A stretch of DNA of 33,008 nt from an uncultured Desulfobulbaceae bacterium (GCA_937910875.1 CALENA010000026.1:1-33008); one strand, 5' to 3'. Shown: positions 16,806 through 25,044, counted from the first letter of the stretch. Notes: a model not told the origin generated them from the letters alone. Program-made: numbers and translations.

Positions 16806-17054
16806 ATGCAGGAGCAAGCGGCTGTAGGGTATGGCGCAAGAAATTTTAAGCCGGTAATTGAGAAGTGTGTCGGCTGTGAGCGGATTGTGGAAGAGGCTGG
16901 GAATCAGTTCTGCAAATCCTACATGATGCCGGAATCCAAGTGGCGTATTGGTATCTGCAATTTTGCCACCCATGCCAAACCGGAGATCACGGTGGTGACC
17001 ATCAGGGTCAACCCCTTGAAGGCTGCCAAGCGCGCCTCGGCCAAGAAGAAATAA
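16806..17054 (+). CDS. PxxKW family cysteine-rich protein
   Basis: An 82-residue protein with four cysteines spaced C-x2-C-x11-C-x14-C (KCVGCERI…FCKSY…ICNFA), and the family signature P-E-S-K-W between the third and fourth. The spacing suggests a bound metal or Fe-S centre. This small family is, as far as I know, found mainly in Desulfobacterota and has no assigned role. The C-terminus is lysine-rich (KAAKRASAKKK). I start at 16806 because GAGGAGG at 16794-16800 is well placed; an ATG at 16770 lacks such a site. The gene is monocistronic with its own promoter and terminator. Confidence 0.85.
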   Translation: MQEQAAVGYGARNFKPVIEKCVGCERIVEEAGNQFCKSYMMPESKWRIGICNFATHAKPEITVVTIRVNPLKAAKRASAKKK

Positions 17055-17069
17055 GACAGTACTTGCAGC

Positions 17070-17117
17070 AAACGCAAAAAGCCCCACGATCTTTTGATCG
17101 TGGGGCTTTTTGCGTTT
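17070..17117. terminator. Strong bidirectional terminator between PxxKW gene and ugd
   Basis: Perfect 22-base arms (17070-17091 and 17096-17117) around a TTTT loop; the GC core CCCCACGATC is flanked by A5 on one side and T5 on the other. It serves both convergent genes. Confidence 0.93.
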
Positions 17118-17160
17118 GATCGTTCTGGTTATTTTTGTACAGGTCCTGATGTCTTGTTGT

Positions 17161-18474
17161 TCAGGAACGGCCAACTCCTGTGTAGCTGAAGCCTTTGTCG
17201 CGCAGGGTCTGGGGTCTGTAGACATTGCGCAGGTCGACAAAGACCTTTTCGCGCATGATCTGGGCCAGACGATCAAGGTCCAGGGCCCGGTACTGATTCC
17301 ATTCGGTCATCAGGATCACAGCGTCAGCCCCTTCGCAGGCCTCGTAACAGTTCTCAACATAGGTGATGCCCTTTTTGGGCAACAGTTTTCTGGCCTCTTC
17401 CATGCCTTGCGGGTCATGGGCGCGAATGATCGCCCCTTTCTCCATAAGGGCCGGCAAGATGGTGACTGCCGGCGATTCACGCATGTCGTCGGTCTCGGGC
17501 TTGAAAGTCAGGCCAAGGACGGCGATGGTCTTCCCGGCCTCTGAGCCGCCCATGGCATCCCGAATCTTTTTGACCATCTTGGCCTTCTGGGCGCTGTTCA
17601 CTTCGACTGCAGCCTCGACAATGCGCAGGTTTTGTCCGGCTTCCTGGGCGATGCGCATCAGGGCAACGGTGTCTTTGGGGAAACAGGAGCCCCCATAGCC
17701 GGGACCCGGGTGAAGAAATTTATTGCCGATCCGATTGTCCATGCCGATGCCAGAGGCCAGGGTGACGGCATCGGCGCCCAGGGCATCGCAGAGCAGGGCC
17801 ATTTCGTTGATAAAGCTGATCTTGATCGCCAGAAAGGCATTGGCCGCGTATTTGATGAGTTCGGCGGTCTCGATGTCGGTAATGACGGCCGGTGTATCCC
17901 TCCGATAGAGAGGGTCGTAGACCATTTTGAGAATTTTCTGGGCCCTTTCTGAATCGACGCCGAGCACAATCCGGTTCGGGCGCATGAAGTCATTGATGGC
18001 GGCACCCTCGCGCAGGAATTCGGGGTTTGAGGCCACGTCAAAGTCGGCGTTCGGGTTGGCCTCGGCAATAATTCGCTTGACCTGGCGGGCCGTGCCCACC
18101 GGGACCGTGCTCTTGTCCACAATAATGGTATAGCCTTGCAGATGGGGTGCGATTTCCCGTGCGGCCTCGTAGACATAGGTCAGGTCGGCATAGCCATCAC
18201 CGCGGCGGCTTGAGGGAGTGCCCACGGCCATGAAGATGGCATCAGCTCCGGACACGGCTGGACCCAGCTCTGTGGTGAACTGCAGTCGATCTTCCTGGAA
18301 ATTCTTGGCGACCAGGGCCTCAAGCCCGGGTTCATAGATGGGGACCTTCCCGGCCAGAAGCTGCTCAATTTTTTTCTGGTCCTTGTCCACGCAAATGACA
18401 TGGTGACCAAACTCGGCAAAGCAGGTGCCGGTGACCAGACCAACATAACCGGTTCCAATGATGGTAATATTCAT
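17161..18474 (-). CDS. ugd: UDP-glucose 6-dehydrogenase
   Basis: Ugd oxidises UDP-glucose to UDP-glucuronate, a precursor of surface polysaccharides. The 437-residue protein has the NAD motif GTGYVG (7-12), the catalytic C264 in GYGGSCFPKDT, K208 in AELIKYAANAFLA, and the C-terminal LGLTFKPETDDMRESPA block. No sugar transferase genes are adjacent. A candidate promoter at 18630-18658 would give a leader of about 150 bases that contains repeat copy 2. Confidence 0.95.
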   Translation of the reverse strand: MNITIIGTGYVGLVTGTCFAEFGHHVICVDKDQKKIEQLLAGKVPIYEPGLEALVAKNFQEDRLQFTTELGPAVSGADAIFMAVGTPSSRRGDGYADLTYVYEAAREIAPHLQGYTIIVDKSTVPVGTARQVKRIIAEANPNADFDVASNPEFLREGAAINDFMRPNRIVLGVDSERAQKILKMVYDPLYRRDTPAVITDIETAELIKYAANAFLAIKISFINEMALLCDALGADAVTLASGIGMDNRIGNKFLHPGPGYGGSCFPKDTVALMRIAQEAGQNLRIVEAAVEVNSAQKAKMVKKIRDAMGGSEAGKTIAVLGLTFKPETDDMRESPAVTILPALMEKGAIIRAHDPQGMEEARKLLPKKGITYVENCYEACEGADAVILMTEWNQYRALDLDRLAQIMREKVFVDLRNVYRPQTLRDKGFSYTGVGRS

Positions 18475-18527
18475 GGGCTCTCTATTATGGCAAAGTTTTC
18501 AGGTGCGGGCGTGTCTAACCAGCATAG

Positions 18528-18617
18528 CTGGACCAGACTGGCCAGCCACAACCAATCATGAAAGTTCATTCCTTCGGCAAGGCCAATGATGGTCTTCGAT
18601 GAACTTTCGGATAAAAA
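18528..18617 (+). repeat. Dispersed palindromic repeat, copy 2
   Basis: The segment 18528-18553 (CTGGACCAG…CCACAACC) matches the reverse complement of the tail of copy 1 with one or two differences. It is followed by ATGAAAGTTCA…TGAACTTTC at 18558-18608, the same hairpin arms with changes on both sides. It lies in the putative 5' leader of ugd. Confidence 0.75.
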
Positions 18618-18629
18618 AGGCTACAGCAG

Positions 18630-18658
18630 ATAACACTCCATTTGTTCAGGATCGTCAA
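18630..18658 (-). promoter_or_regulatory. Candidate sigma-70 promoter of ugd
   Basis: On the minus strand TTGACG (18658-18653) and TGTTAT (18635-18630) are 17 bases apart. The -35 box lies directly beyond the stop of the yggS gene (18663), so ugd has its own promoter. Confidence 0.5.
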
Positions 18659-18662
18659 GGTC

Positions 18663-19367
18663 TTATGATGGCTTTATGATGGATGGTCTTTCCCCGAAGA
18701 TCGAGGTGCCGATCCGGATCAGGGTGGCCCCTTCCTGGATGGCCACAAGATAGTCGTCTGACATGCCCATGGACAGTTCAACCCGTTGCCCCTGCGGCAG
18801 CAGTTGTCTGGCCTGCATCTCAAGGGCCAGCTCACGCAGCCTGCGAAAGTGCGGCCGGGATTGCTCCGGGTTTGCGGCCGGGGGCGGGATGCACATCAGA
18901 CCTTTGATCCGGAGTTGGGTCAGGGACTGGAGTTGGGTCAGCAGGTCAGCACACTCCTCGGGCAAGATCCCTGATTTCTGGGGCTCACGGCCGATGTTGA
19001 CCTGGATCAGGCCCTCCATGCTCCGGTTCAGGGTTAAGAGGTTTCGTTCGAGTGTTGTGCCCAGCTTCACACTGTCTATGGTCTCGATCATCTGAAAAAT
19101 CTCGGCGGCGATCTTGGCCTTATTGCTCTGTAAATGACCGATAAAGTGAAAAAGAGGACCAGATCCCAGTTCAATGATCTTCCCCTGGGCCTCCTGCAGG
19201 TAATTCTCACCGAAGAGGAACTGCCCGGCTGCCATGGCCTCCCGGATCTGCTGCGCTGGAAAACGCTTTGAGACCGCCACCAGGCGAATCTCTTGCGGAT
19301 CACGACCGCAGGCCAAGGCCGCGGCAATGATCGTTTCTCTGATCTGGCTGAGATTGTCTTTGATCAT
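18663..19367 (-). CDS. yggS: YggS family pyridoxal-phosphate homeostasis protein
   Basis: A PLP-binding protein of the YggS/PROSC family, which buffers PLP and affects amino-acid metabolism. From the ATG at 19367 it has 234 residues: MIKDNLSQIRETI, PLP lysine K34 in VAVSKRFPA, GENYLQEAQGK, FIGHLQSNKA, and the C-terminal SMGMSDDYLVAIQEGATLIRIGTSIFG. The start is uncertain: an ATG at 19385 and a TTG at 19391 are also in frame and would overlap the upstream tatD stop. None has a strong ribosome site, which suggests coupling to tatD. Confidence 0.93.
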   Translation of the reverse strand: MIKDNLSQIRETIIAAALACGRDPQEIRLVAVSKRFPAQQIREAMAAGQFLFGENYLQEAQGKIIELGSGPLFHFIGHLQSNKAKIAAEIFQMIETIDSVKLGTTLERNLLTLNRSMEGLIQVNIGREPQKSGILPEECADLLTQLQSLTQLRIKGLMCIPPPAANPEQSRPHFRRLRELALEMQARQLLPQGQRVELSMGMSDDYLVAIQEGATLIRIGTSIFGERPSIIKPS

Positions 19368-19368
19368 T

Positions 19369-20208
19369 TCAGCAGAATCCTGCATCTGCAAGCGGCAAGT
19401 TCAATAAACGTCTGCAGTTCCGGGTAGTGTGGCGCGCCACTTCATCGATGGAAATCCCGCGCAATTCGGCTATTTTTGCTGCGGTATAGAGGGTGTAAAA
19501 AGGCTCGTTTCGTTTACCGCGCCAGGGCACCGGCGCCAGGAAGGGCCCGTCGGTTTCCACCAGCATGGCCTCCAGTGGGATGGTGGCTGCCACCTCCTGC
19601 AGGTCAGGCGTCTTGTTAAAGGTCACCACGCCGGGGATGGAGATCAGCAGGCCCAGGTCCATGACCTGTCGGGCAAGATCAAGATTCCCGGAGAAACAGT
19701 GCATGATCCCTCCATGTTTCAGCGGCCCGGCCTCTTTCAGGAGGCGCAGGGTGTCGTCATGGGCCTCGCGGTCATGGATAATCACCGGCAGTTCCAGTTC
19801 AGCGGCCAGTTTCAGCTGGGCCTGAAACCAACGCCGCTGCAGTTCGGGTGCGGCATACTGTTTGACATAATCAAGGCCGATCTCACCGTAGCCCACCACC
19901 ACATCCCGGTTGGACAGGGCCAAAGTTTTCAGCCGTTCGAGGGTCTGCTCGTCCAGGGAGTCCGCGTCATGAGGATGGACGCCCAGGGTTGCCCGAACCA
20001 TAGGGTAGGTCCGAGCCAGTTCAATGGCTCGTCTCGAACTGGCCTCATCAATACCAATGGTGATGATCCCGGCAATGCCATGTTCGCTGGCCCGGGTCAG
20101 GACAGCCTCCAAATCCTCATGGTACGCTGCCATGTCCAGGTGGCAATGGCTGTCGATCAGGAAAGAGTCGCTGCCCAGAGATGGTGGAAGTGGTCTTTTT
20201 TTACCCAT
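19369..20208 (-). CDS. tatD: TatD family metal-dependent hydrolase
   Basis: A 279-residue TatD-type TIM-barrel deoxyribonuclease. Metal-site motifs are visible: H21 and H23 in IDSHCHLD, E in GYGEIGLDY, H in IIHDREAH, HCFSG, and D in LVETDGPFLAP. Members act as metal-dependent nucleases in DNA quality control. It is followed immediately by yggS on the same strand, so the pair is probably one transcript. Confidence 0.94.
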   Translation of the reverse strand: MGKKRPLPPSLGSDSFLIDSHCHLDMAAYHEDLEAVLTRASEHGIAGIITIGIDEASSRRAIELARTYPMVRATLGVHPHDADSLDEQTLERLKTLALSNRDVVVGYGEIGLDYVKQYAAPELQRRWFQAQLKLAAELELPVIIHDREAHDDTLRLLKEAGPLKHGGIMHCFSGNLDLARQVMDLGLLISIPGVVTFNKTPDLQEVAATIPLEAMLVETDGPFLAPVPWRGKRNEPFYTLYTAAKIAELRGISIDEVARHTTRNCRRLLNLPLADAGFC

Positions 20209-20285
20209 TGCTTGTTCTTTCTCGACTCTTCATTCTCTCTTTTCTATCAGATCCAACAGGCAACAGCAAGCAACCTTTGGTAAAA

Positions 20286-20335
20286 TCATTCCTTCGGCAT
20301 GGCCAGTCATGGTCTCCAATGAACGTTCGTATAAA
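20286..20335 (+). repeat. Dispersed palindromic repeat, copy 3 (core only)
   Basis: The core TCATTCCTTCGGCATGGCC…TCATGGTCT, then CAATGAACGTTCG, matches copy 2 closely (18565-18611), but the CTGGACCAG…CCACAACC shoulder is absent. It lies upstream of tatD, next to a larger palindrome. Confidence 0.65.
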
Positions 20336-20370
20336 CCATAACTCTGTTTTTCTGACCAGAAACGGGAAGA

Positions 20371-20478
20371 GGCAGGCACAGGAAGGTCCCTGGTCAGCGT
20401 ATCTGAACCATGAGCGACGAAACGTCGCTCATGGTTTGGGCGAAGCGTAGCCGAACAGGGACCTTCCTGTTCCTGCCG
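20371..20478. repeat. 108-bp cruciform-forming palindrome
   Basis: Outer arms of 22 bases (20371-20392 and 20457-20478) pair at 21 positions and contain ACAGGAAGGTCCCTG. Inner arms AACCATGAGCGACG (20406-20419) and CGTCGCTCATGGTT (20423-20436) pair perfectly around an AAA loop. The whole is symmetric about 20421-20425. It lies in the gap between the cytochrome b stop and tatD, so it can block read-through; its size and symmetry also suit a mobile palindromic element. Confidence 0.75.
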
Positions 20479-20579
20479 GGCCAAGCCCACCATCAAAAAG
20501 TTTGTATCCTGAAATCCCAATAAATAATTGCATGGCAGTGATCACGTGAAGATCATTTCCCGCGACCAGTGAATTGGTA

Positions 20580-21419
20580 TCAGCGCCCTGAAGCGATGAT
20601 GCTGAGGACACCATAAGTCAAGAGCCAGATCAGCATGAAGAGCAGGAGTGGCCGCTGGTGACGGCTTGCAGGGCGCAGGAGAAACAGGGCGATCAGAAGC
20701 AGGAGCGGCGTAAAGACCCCGGCCACCAGCGGAGGCAGGAAGCGGAGCAGTTCCTGGAGTCCCAGAAAAAACCATGGCCCTGAAATATGAAAGACGCCCA
20801 GTTGTTCTGGCTCAAATGGAGCTGCGATCAGCACGGAGATCAAAAGCACGATTCCGGTCAGCGGGAGGTGGTCTCTGAACGAGGTGCGGTAGACACGAAG
20901 ATGCTCCCAGGCCAAGGCGCCCCATAAGACGCCGAGGCTGATGACATGGTTGGCGTAGACCCGTTTCATGTGGTTGTCGCTGATGGAGAGCAGGAGGTCG
21001 TTCAGTGTATCGCCCAGCACTGGGATGGTCAGGAGGATATTTTCGGCAATGATCCCGGCCGAGGAGCCGGTACTGTCACCCCGCAGGATATAGCCGGTAA
21101 AAAGGATCAGCAGGCCCACGGGAAGGGTTGCGCTCAGCTTGAGCCATTGGGTCCTGGTGTACCCTTCGCTGCGCTTGAATACCGCCAGAAGATGGGCGAT
21201 GGCCAGGAGGAAGAAAAACTGGCTTGAGTAAAAGTGCAGGGAGCGAAAATAGCTGCCGTACGGGACCATGATGTCCAGGGCCGAAGATGAGTAGAGGGGA
21301 GTTGCCGGATCGTATTGCAGGGCGACCACCATGCCCGAGAGGACCGAGATGAACAGGGTGATCAGGCTCCATTCGCCCCAGCGAAGAGTGGCGAGTGTCT
21401 TGAGAAGAGAGCTGATCAT
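20580..21419 (-). CDS. Cytochrome b (b6-like) of a quinol-oxidising Rieske/cytochrome b complex
   Basis: A 279-residue multi-helix membrane protein with two bis-histidine haem b sites: H62 and H76 (H-x13-H) in LHFYSSQFFFLLAIAH, and H158 and H173 (H-x14-H) in NHVISLGVLWGALAWEH. After the four-helix core, a further ~80 residues with two or three helices correspond to part of subunit IV. In the place of the Qo-site PEWY motif the sequence reads GPWF (214-217), so the usual glutamate is missing. The Rieske gene is 21 bases upstream. No cytochrome c1 gene is present. Confidence 0.88.
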   Translation of the reverse strand: MISSLLKTLATLRWGEWSLITLFISVLSGMVVALQYDPATPLYSSSALDIMVPYGSYFRSLHFYSSQFFFLLAIAHLLAVFKRSEGYTRTQWLKLSATLPVGLLILFTGYILRGDSTGSSAGIIAENILLTIPVLGDTLNDLLLSISDNHMKRVYANHVISLGVLWGALAWEHLRVYRTSFRDHLPLTGIVLLISVLIAAPFEPEQLGVFHISGPWFFLGLQELLRFLPPLVAGVFTPLLLLIALFLLRPASRHQRPLLLFMLIWLLTYGVLSIIASGR

Positions 21420-21440
21420 TGCAGGGGTAGACGCTCAGGA

Positions 21441-21848
21441 TTAAAGGGTGACAAGGTACTTGCTGCCGTCGCTCAGTTTCTCGACGCCATACCGGGGAAG
21501 TTCCCGTTTGGCCGGGCCATTGATAACGGCACCGTCCGGACTGAAACGACTCTGGTGGCAAGGGCATTCGAGGATGTTGTCTTTTTCCCGGTAGTTGAGT
21601 TTGCAGCCCAGATGGGTACAGGTACGGGAGATGGCCCAGGCCTGCTGGCCGTCCTCAAACAGAATAAAATCAGGGCTGATGAAAAATCCCCCGGGGGCCA
21701 GGGTGGCTGTTACTTCCACCAGCCGGGGCATTTTCGGGACCCGGAAGCCAAGAAAACGGAGCAGGGGCAGGCAAAGGGTCAGCAGCCCCGCCAGGATGAG
21801 TATTCTCCGCTTCTGCGGTGAATGTGGAGTGAGGTCGGGGCGATTCAT
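21441..21848 (-). CDS. Rieske [2Fe-2S] protein
   Basis: A 135-residue membrane-anchored Rieske protein. An N-terminal hydrophobic helix (about 16-33) preceded by KRR is followed by the cluster ligands C77-T-H79-L-G-C82 and C95-P-C97-H98, with both disulfide cysteines present. It is short compared with the usual 150-200 residues. It lies nine bases after coaD and 21 bases before cytochrome b, so it forms the electron-transfer pair of a compact bc-type complex. Confidence 0.93.
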   Translation of the reverse strand: MNRPDLTPHSPQKRRILILAGLLTLCLPLLRFLGFRVPKMPRLVEVTATLAPGGFFISPDFILFEDGQQAWAISRTCTHLGCKLNYREKDNILECPCHQSRFSPDGAVINGPAKRELPRYGVEKLSDGSKYLVTL

Positions 21849-21857
21849 GAATCCGGC

Positions 21858-22355
21858 TCAGCCACTAAAGACCTGTTTCAGCCGCTGATTGACATGCTCG
21901 GGTACCATCTCACTGACATTGCCACCGTGTCGAGCTGCGTCCTTGATGATCGAAGAGCTGATATAAATCCAGCGGAAGGCCGGCATCAGAAACAGGGTGT
22001 CCACCTCGCGCTTGAGTTTACGATTCATCAGGGCCATCTGGAACTCGTAATCGAAGTCAGAAACTGCCCGCAGGCCGCGGATGATGGCCTTGGCCCCGCG
22101 TTGCTGGGCAAAGTCGACGATCAGGCCGGAAACAGGGGCCACTTCGATCCGGGAATAGCCCTCCGGAAAACACTTGCGGGCCATGTCGATCCGCTCTTCC
22201 AGAGAAAACAGGGGGGTCTTGGACGGATTGATGGCAATGGCGATGACCACCCGATCAAAGAGGTCCAGGGCCCGGTCGATGATATCCAGGTGGCCCATGG
22301 TGATGGGGTCAAAGGTCCCGGGATAGATGGCAATGCTTTTTTTCCTGCTACTCAT
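21858..22355 (-). CDS. coaD: Phosphopantetheine adenylyltransferase
   Basis: CoaD makes dephospho-CoA from ATP and 4'-phosphopantetheine, the fourth step of CoA synthesis. The 165-residue protein has T/HxGH (TMGH, 19-22), the FDPITMGHLD block, RGLRAVSDFDYE and the C-terminal YISSSIIKDAA (ISSxxxK). It overlaps rsmD by four bases, a widespread pairing. Confidence 0.95.
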   Translation of the reverse strand: MSSRKKSIAIYPGTFDPITMGHLDIIDRALDLFDRVVIAIAINPSKTPLFSLEERIDMARKCFPEGYSRIEVAPVSGLIVDFAQQRGAKAIIRGLRAVSDFDYEFQMALMNRKLKREVDTLFLMPAFRWIYISSSIIKDAARHGGNVSEMVPEHVNQRLKQVFSG

Positions 22356-22951
22356 CTCGTCACTCCTTGACCTTGAGGGTGATAAAACCAGAATCCGCTG
22401 TCGCCATAGCGCCGTTGATCACTGAGATGCAGGCAGCCAATGTGCTCAGACAGGAGGGCCTCGATTGTTTCCTCGGCCACGATCAGCGTCTGGTCGTGGA
22501 TCAGTGGGCTTGCAGCCAGTTCGGTGAGAATCTTTTCGGCCAGCCCGCGGCCATAGGGCGGATCGAGGAAGATCAGGTCAAATGGTTCTGCAAGTCGGCC
22601 GGAGTTGTGCAGGGGGCCTATGCCCCGGCCAAGATCATGGCGGATGATCTGTGCTGATCTGTCGCCCACTGGCTGGCTGGACAGGCAGGCCTCCACGTTC
22701 TTCTTGATCAACTGCAGGGCTGTTTGTCCGTGATCGATGAATACCACCTGTCTGGCCCCCCGGCTCAGGGCCTCGAGGCCCACGGCCCCGGTTCCGGCAA
22801 ACAGATCCAGGACGCGGGCCTCGATCACCCGGCCAGCAAGGATGCTGAACAGGGCCTCACGAGCCCGGTCTGAGGTGGGCCTGATCTGCTGGTCTTTGGG
22901 TGCGGGGGAAAAGAGCCTTCTCCCCCGCGCCCAGCCGCTGATAATTCGCAA
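22352..22951 (-). CDS. rsmD: 16S rRNA (guanine966-N2)-methyltransferase
   Basis: RsmD methylates G966 of 16S rRNA with S-adenosylmethionine. The 199-residue protein begins MRIISGWARGRRL, has the SAM motif VLDLFAGTGAVGLEALSRGA and the catalytic DPPYGRG (NPPY type). The start is a TTG at 22951 with AAAGGA upstream; no ATG is in frame near the expected N-terminus. It lies 15 bases beyond asd. Confidence 0.94.
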   Translation of the reverse strand: MRIISGWARGRRLFSPAPKDQQIRPTSDRAREALFSILAGRVIEARVLDLFAGTGAVGLEALSRGARQVVFIDHGQTALQLIKKNVEACLSSQPVGDRSAQIIRHDLGRGIGPLHNSGRLAEPFDLIFLDPPYGRGLAEKILTELAASPLIHDQTLIVAEETIEALLSEHIGCLHLSDQRRYGDSGFWFYHPQGQGVTR

Positions 22952-22966
22952 GGGCTGAGCGTCCTT

Positions 22967-23983
22967 TTACAGGTATCGGGCAACGTAGTGTTCGGCGATC
23001 TGCACGGCATTGAGTGCAGCCCCTTTGAGGATGTTGTCTGAGACCACCCACAGGTTGATGCCGTTGGCAATGGACTCATCTTCACGAATTCGGCCGACCA
23101 GGGTCTCAAATCTCCCGGCGCAGTCTATGGCCATGGGATAGCGATTGTTGGCCGGGTCGTCCACCAGCTGCACGCCTGGGGCCGAGGCCAGCAGTTCCTT
23201 GACTTCGGCCGCGGTGATCTTCTTTTCAGTCTCGATATTGACCGCCTCAGAGTGGCCGTAAATAACCGGGACCCGGACCGTGGTCGCGGTGACTCCAATG
23301 GAATTATCCTCAAAAATCTTCCGGGTTTCATTGACCATCTTCATCTCTTCTTTGGTGTAGCCGTTATCCAGGAAGTTGTCGATGTGGGGCAGGCAGTTGA
23401 AAGCGATCTGGTGCGGATAGACCTTGTGCTGCAGAGCCTCGCCCCTGGCATAGGCCAGAACCTGGGCCTTGAGCTCTTCAATGGCCTTGGCCCCGGTTCC
23501 TGAGACGGCCTGATAGGTGGAGACGACGATCCGTTTGATTCTGGCCCGGTCATGGATCGGCTTGAGGGCCACCAGCATCTGGATGGTTGAACAGTTGGGG
23601 TTGGCGATGATGCCGTGTTTTTTATACTGGGCGATGGCGTGGGGGTTAACCTCGGGAACGACCAGCGGGATCTCGGGGTCCATGCGGTAGGCGCTGGAAT
23701 TATCGATAACCACGGCACCGGCGGCGGCTGCTGCCGGGGCAAACTCCAGTGAGCGTGAGGCGCCGGCTGAGAACAAAGCAATGTCGATGCCGGCAAAGGC
23801 ATCTTTGGTCATCTGTTGAACGGGGATCTCCTGGCCCTGAAAGGTCAGTGTCCTACCCACCGAGCGTTCTGAGGCCAGCAGTCGTAATTCCTTGATGGGG
23901 AAATTCTTCCGGGCCAGGACATCAAGCATGGCTCCGCCCACGGCTCCGGTAGCTCCGGCAATGGCAACATTGTATTTTTTCAT
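22967..23983 (-). CDS. asd: Aspartate-semialdehyde dehydrogenase
   Basis: Asd makes aspartate semialdehyde, the branch point to lysine, diaminopimelate, threonine and methionine. The 338-residue protein has the NADP motif GATGAVG (10-16), catalytic C131 in NPNCSTIQM, and the HIDNF and substrate-binding segments. The ATG at 23983 has AAGGATC upstream; a start at 24052 would add 23 non-family residues. It heads a five-gene minus-strand run asd-rsmD-coaD-Rieske-cytochrome b with gaps of at most 21 bases. Confidence 0.95.
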   Translation of the reverse strand: MKKYNVAIAGATGAVGGAMLDVLARKNFPIKELRLLASERSVGRTLTFQGQEIPVQQMTKDAFAGIDIALFSAGASRSLEFAPAAAAAGAVVIDNSSAYRMDPEIPLVVPEVNPHAIAQYKKHGIIANPNCSTIQMLVALKPIHDRARIKRIVVSTYQAVSGTGAKAIEELKAQVLAYARGEALQHKVYPHQIAFNCLPHIDNFLDNGYTKEEMKMVNETRKIFEDNSIGVTATTVRVPVIYGHSEAVNIETEKKITAAEVKELLASAPGVQLVDDPANNRYPMAIDCAGRFETLVGRIREDESIANGINLWVVSDNILKGAALNAVQIAEHYVARYL

Positions 23984-24514
23984 CTGCTGATCCTTTTTGA
24001 ATATAAGAAGAAGGTGGAAAGTGCAGAAGCAGTGGACAGGGCTGTGGCTCAATCCGGCTCTGCATTTTAAGTTATTGTCAGACCAAAACTATAAAAAATA
24101 ACAGATATTCAGGATCGTGGCAACAGGAGGGAGAGGGGAAGGTGTGTTTTTTGTTTTTTGTCTGATCCATTCCTGGGTGTAGAGTGTTTCTGCTGATCCT
24201 GTTCATGCCATGGATTGGTTCAAGACAGCTCTTGCCAGGAACTGTGATTCGTTTCAGAAAAGTTCAGCGTCCGGCAATGAATCAATGATCAGACGTAACT
24301 ATTCACCGTAATGCCCAGGAATAGCCATAAACCGGGAACTGTAACTGGTCATCGGTGCGCCAGAGGCAAAAGTTTTGTTCCGGGGCAAGGTGTGGTAAGT
24401 ATTCAACGTACAGTGTGTGGAGAGGCTGTCACGCCCTGACCCTGGGGTTGACAGGTCTGTTGATGGTTGCTGGTCTGGAAGGCATGACCGGGAGTTGCTG
24501 AAAAGAGAGTCGCG
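23984..24514. other. 531-base divergent gap between asd and the YhcH gene
   Basis: No gene is supported. The stretch holds A/T-rich DNA near 24070-24110 that may carry the asd promoter. A TTGACA at 24448-24453 with a poor -10 (TGGTCT, 17 bases on) could serve the YhcH gene. I see no repeat or RNA structure I can name. Confidence 0.4.
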
Positions 24515-24967
24515 ATGATATTGGATGTGTTGGAAAATGCGCAGCGTTATTTCACCCTGCATCAGGGAATGCCAAAGGCGTTTGAGTTTCTTCTCCGCCC
24601 GGATCTGCATAAGTTACCAATGGACCGGTATGAAATTGACGGGGATCGTCTCTATGCCATGATCTCGAAGGGGCCGGGGCGCAAGCGGGCTGATGCCTGT
24701 CTTGAAACTCACCGGAAATACCTGGATATTCAATTGGTACTGGCCGGAGTTGATAACATGGGGTGGAAGAGAAAATCCTCCTGCAGGCAACTGGTTGGAG
24801 GATATGAGCTGGAGCGGGACGTCCAGTTCTTTGGTGACAAGCCGGAGGCATGGCTGGCCGTGAATGAGGGCGCCTTTGTGGTCTTTTTTCCGGAAGACGC
24901 CCACCTGCCCCTGATCTCCGAGGGACAGATTCACAAGGTTGTGGTCAAGATTGCGGTAAAGCGGTGA
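24515..24967 (+). CDS. YhcH/YjgK/YiaL family protein
   Basis: A 150-residue cupin-fold protein of the family formerly called DUF386. Visible family features are the HRKYLDIQLVLAG segment, FFGDKPEAWLAVNEGAFVVFFPEDAHLP and the terminal HKVVVKI. Family members are linked to sugar or sialic-acid metabolism (anomerase-like roles), but no sugar genes surround this one, so its substrate is unknown. The ATG has AAGAGAG upstream. It is a single-gene unit between two divergent or convergent neighbours. Confidence 0.88.
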   Translation: MILDVLENAQRYFTLHQGMPKAFEFLLRPDLHKLPMDRYEIDGDRLYAMISKGPGRKRADACLETHRKYLDIQLVLAGVDNMGWKRKSSCRQLVGGYELERDVQFFGDKPEAWLAVNEGAFVVFFPEDAHLPLISEGQIHKVVVKIAVKR

Positions 24968-25044
24968 TGATCGCTGAAATCAAATGGACATCAACCCCGG
25001 GATGGGTGAGCGAGGCCTGATCCTGGTGAATCGCCCTGGTACCC

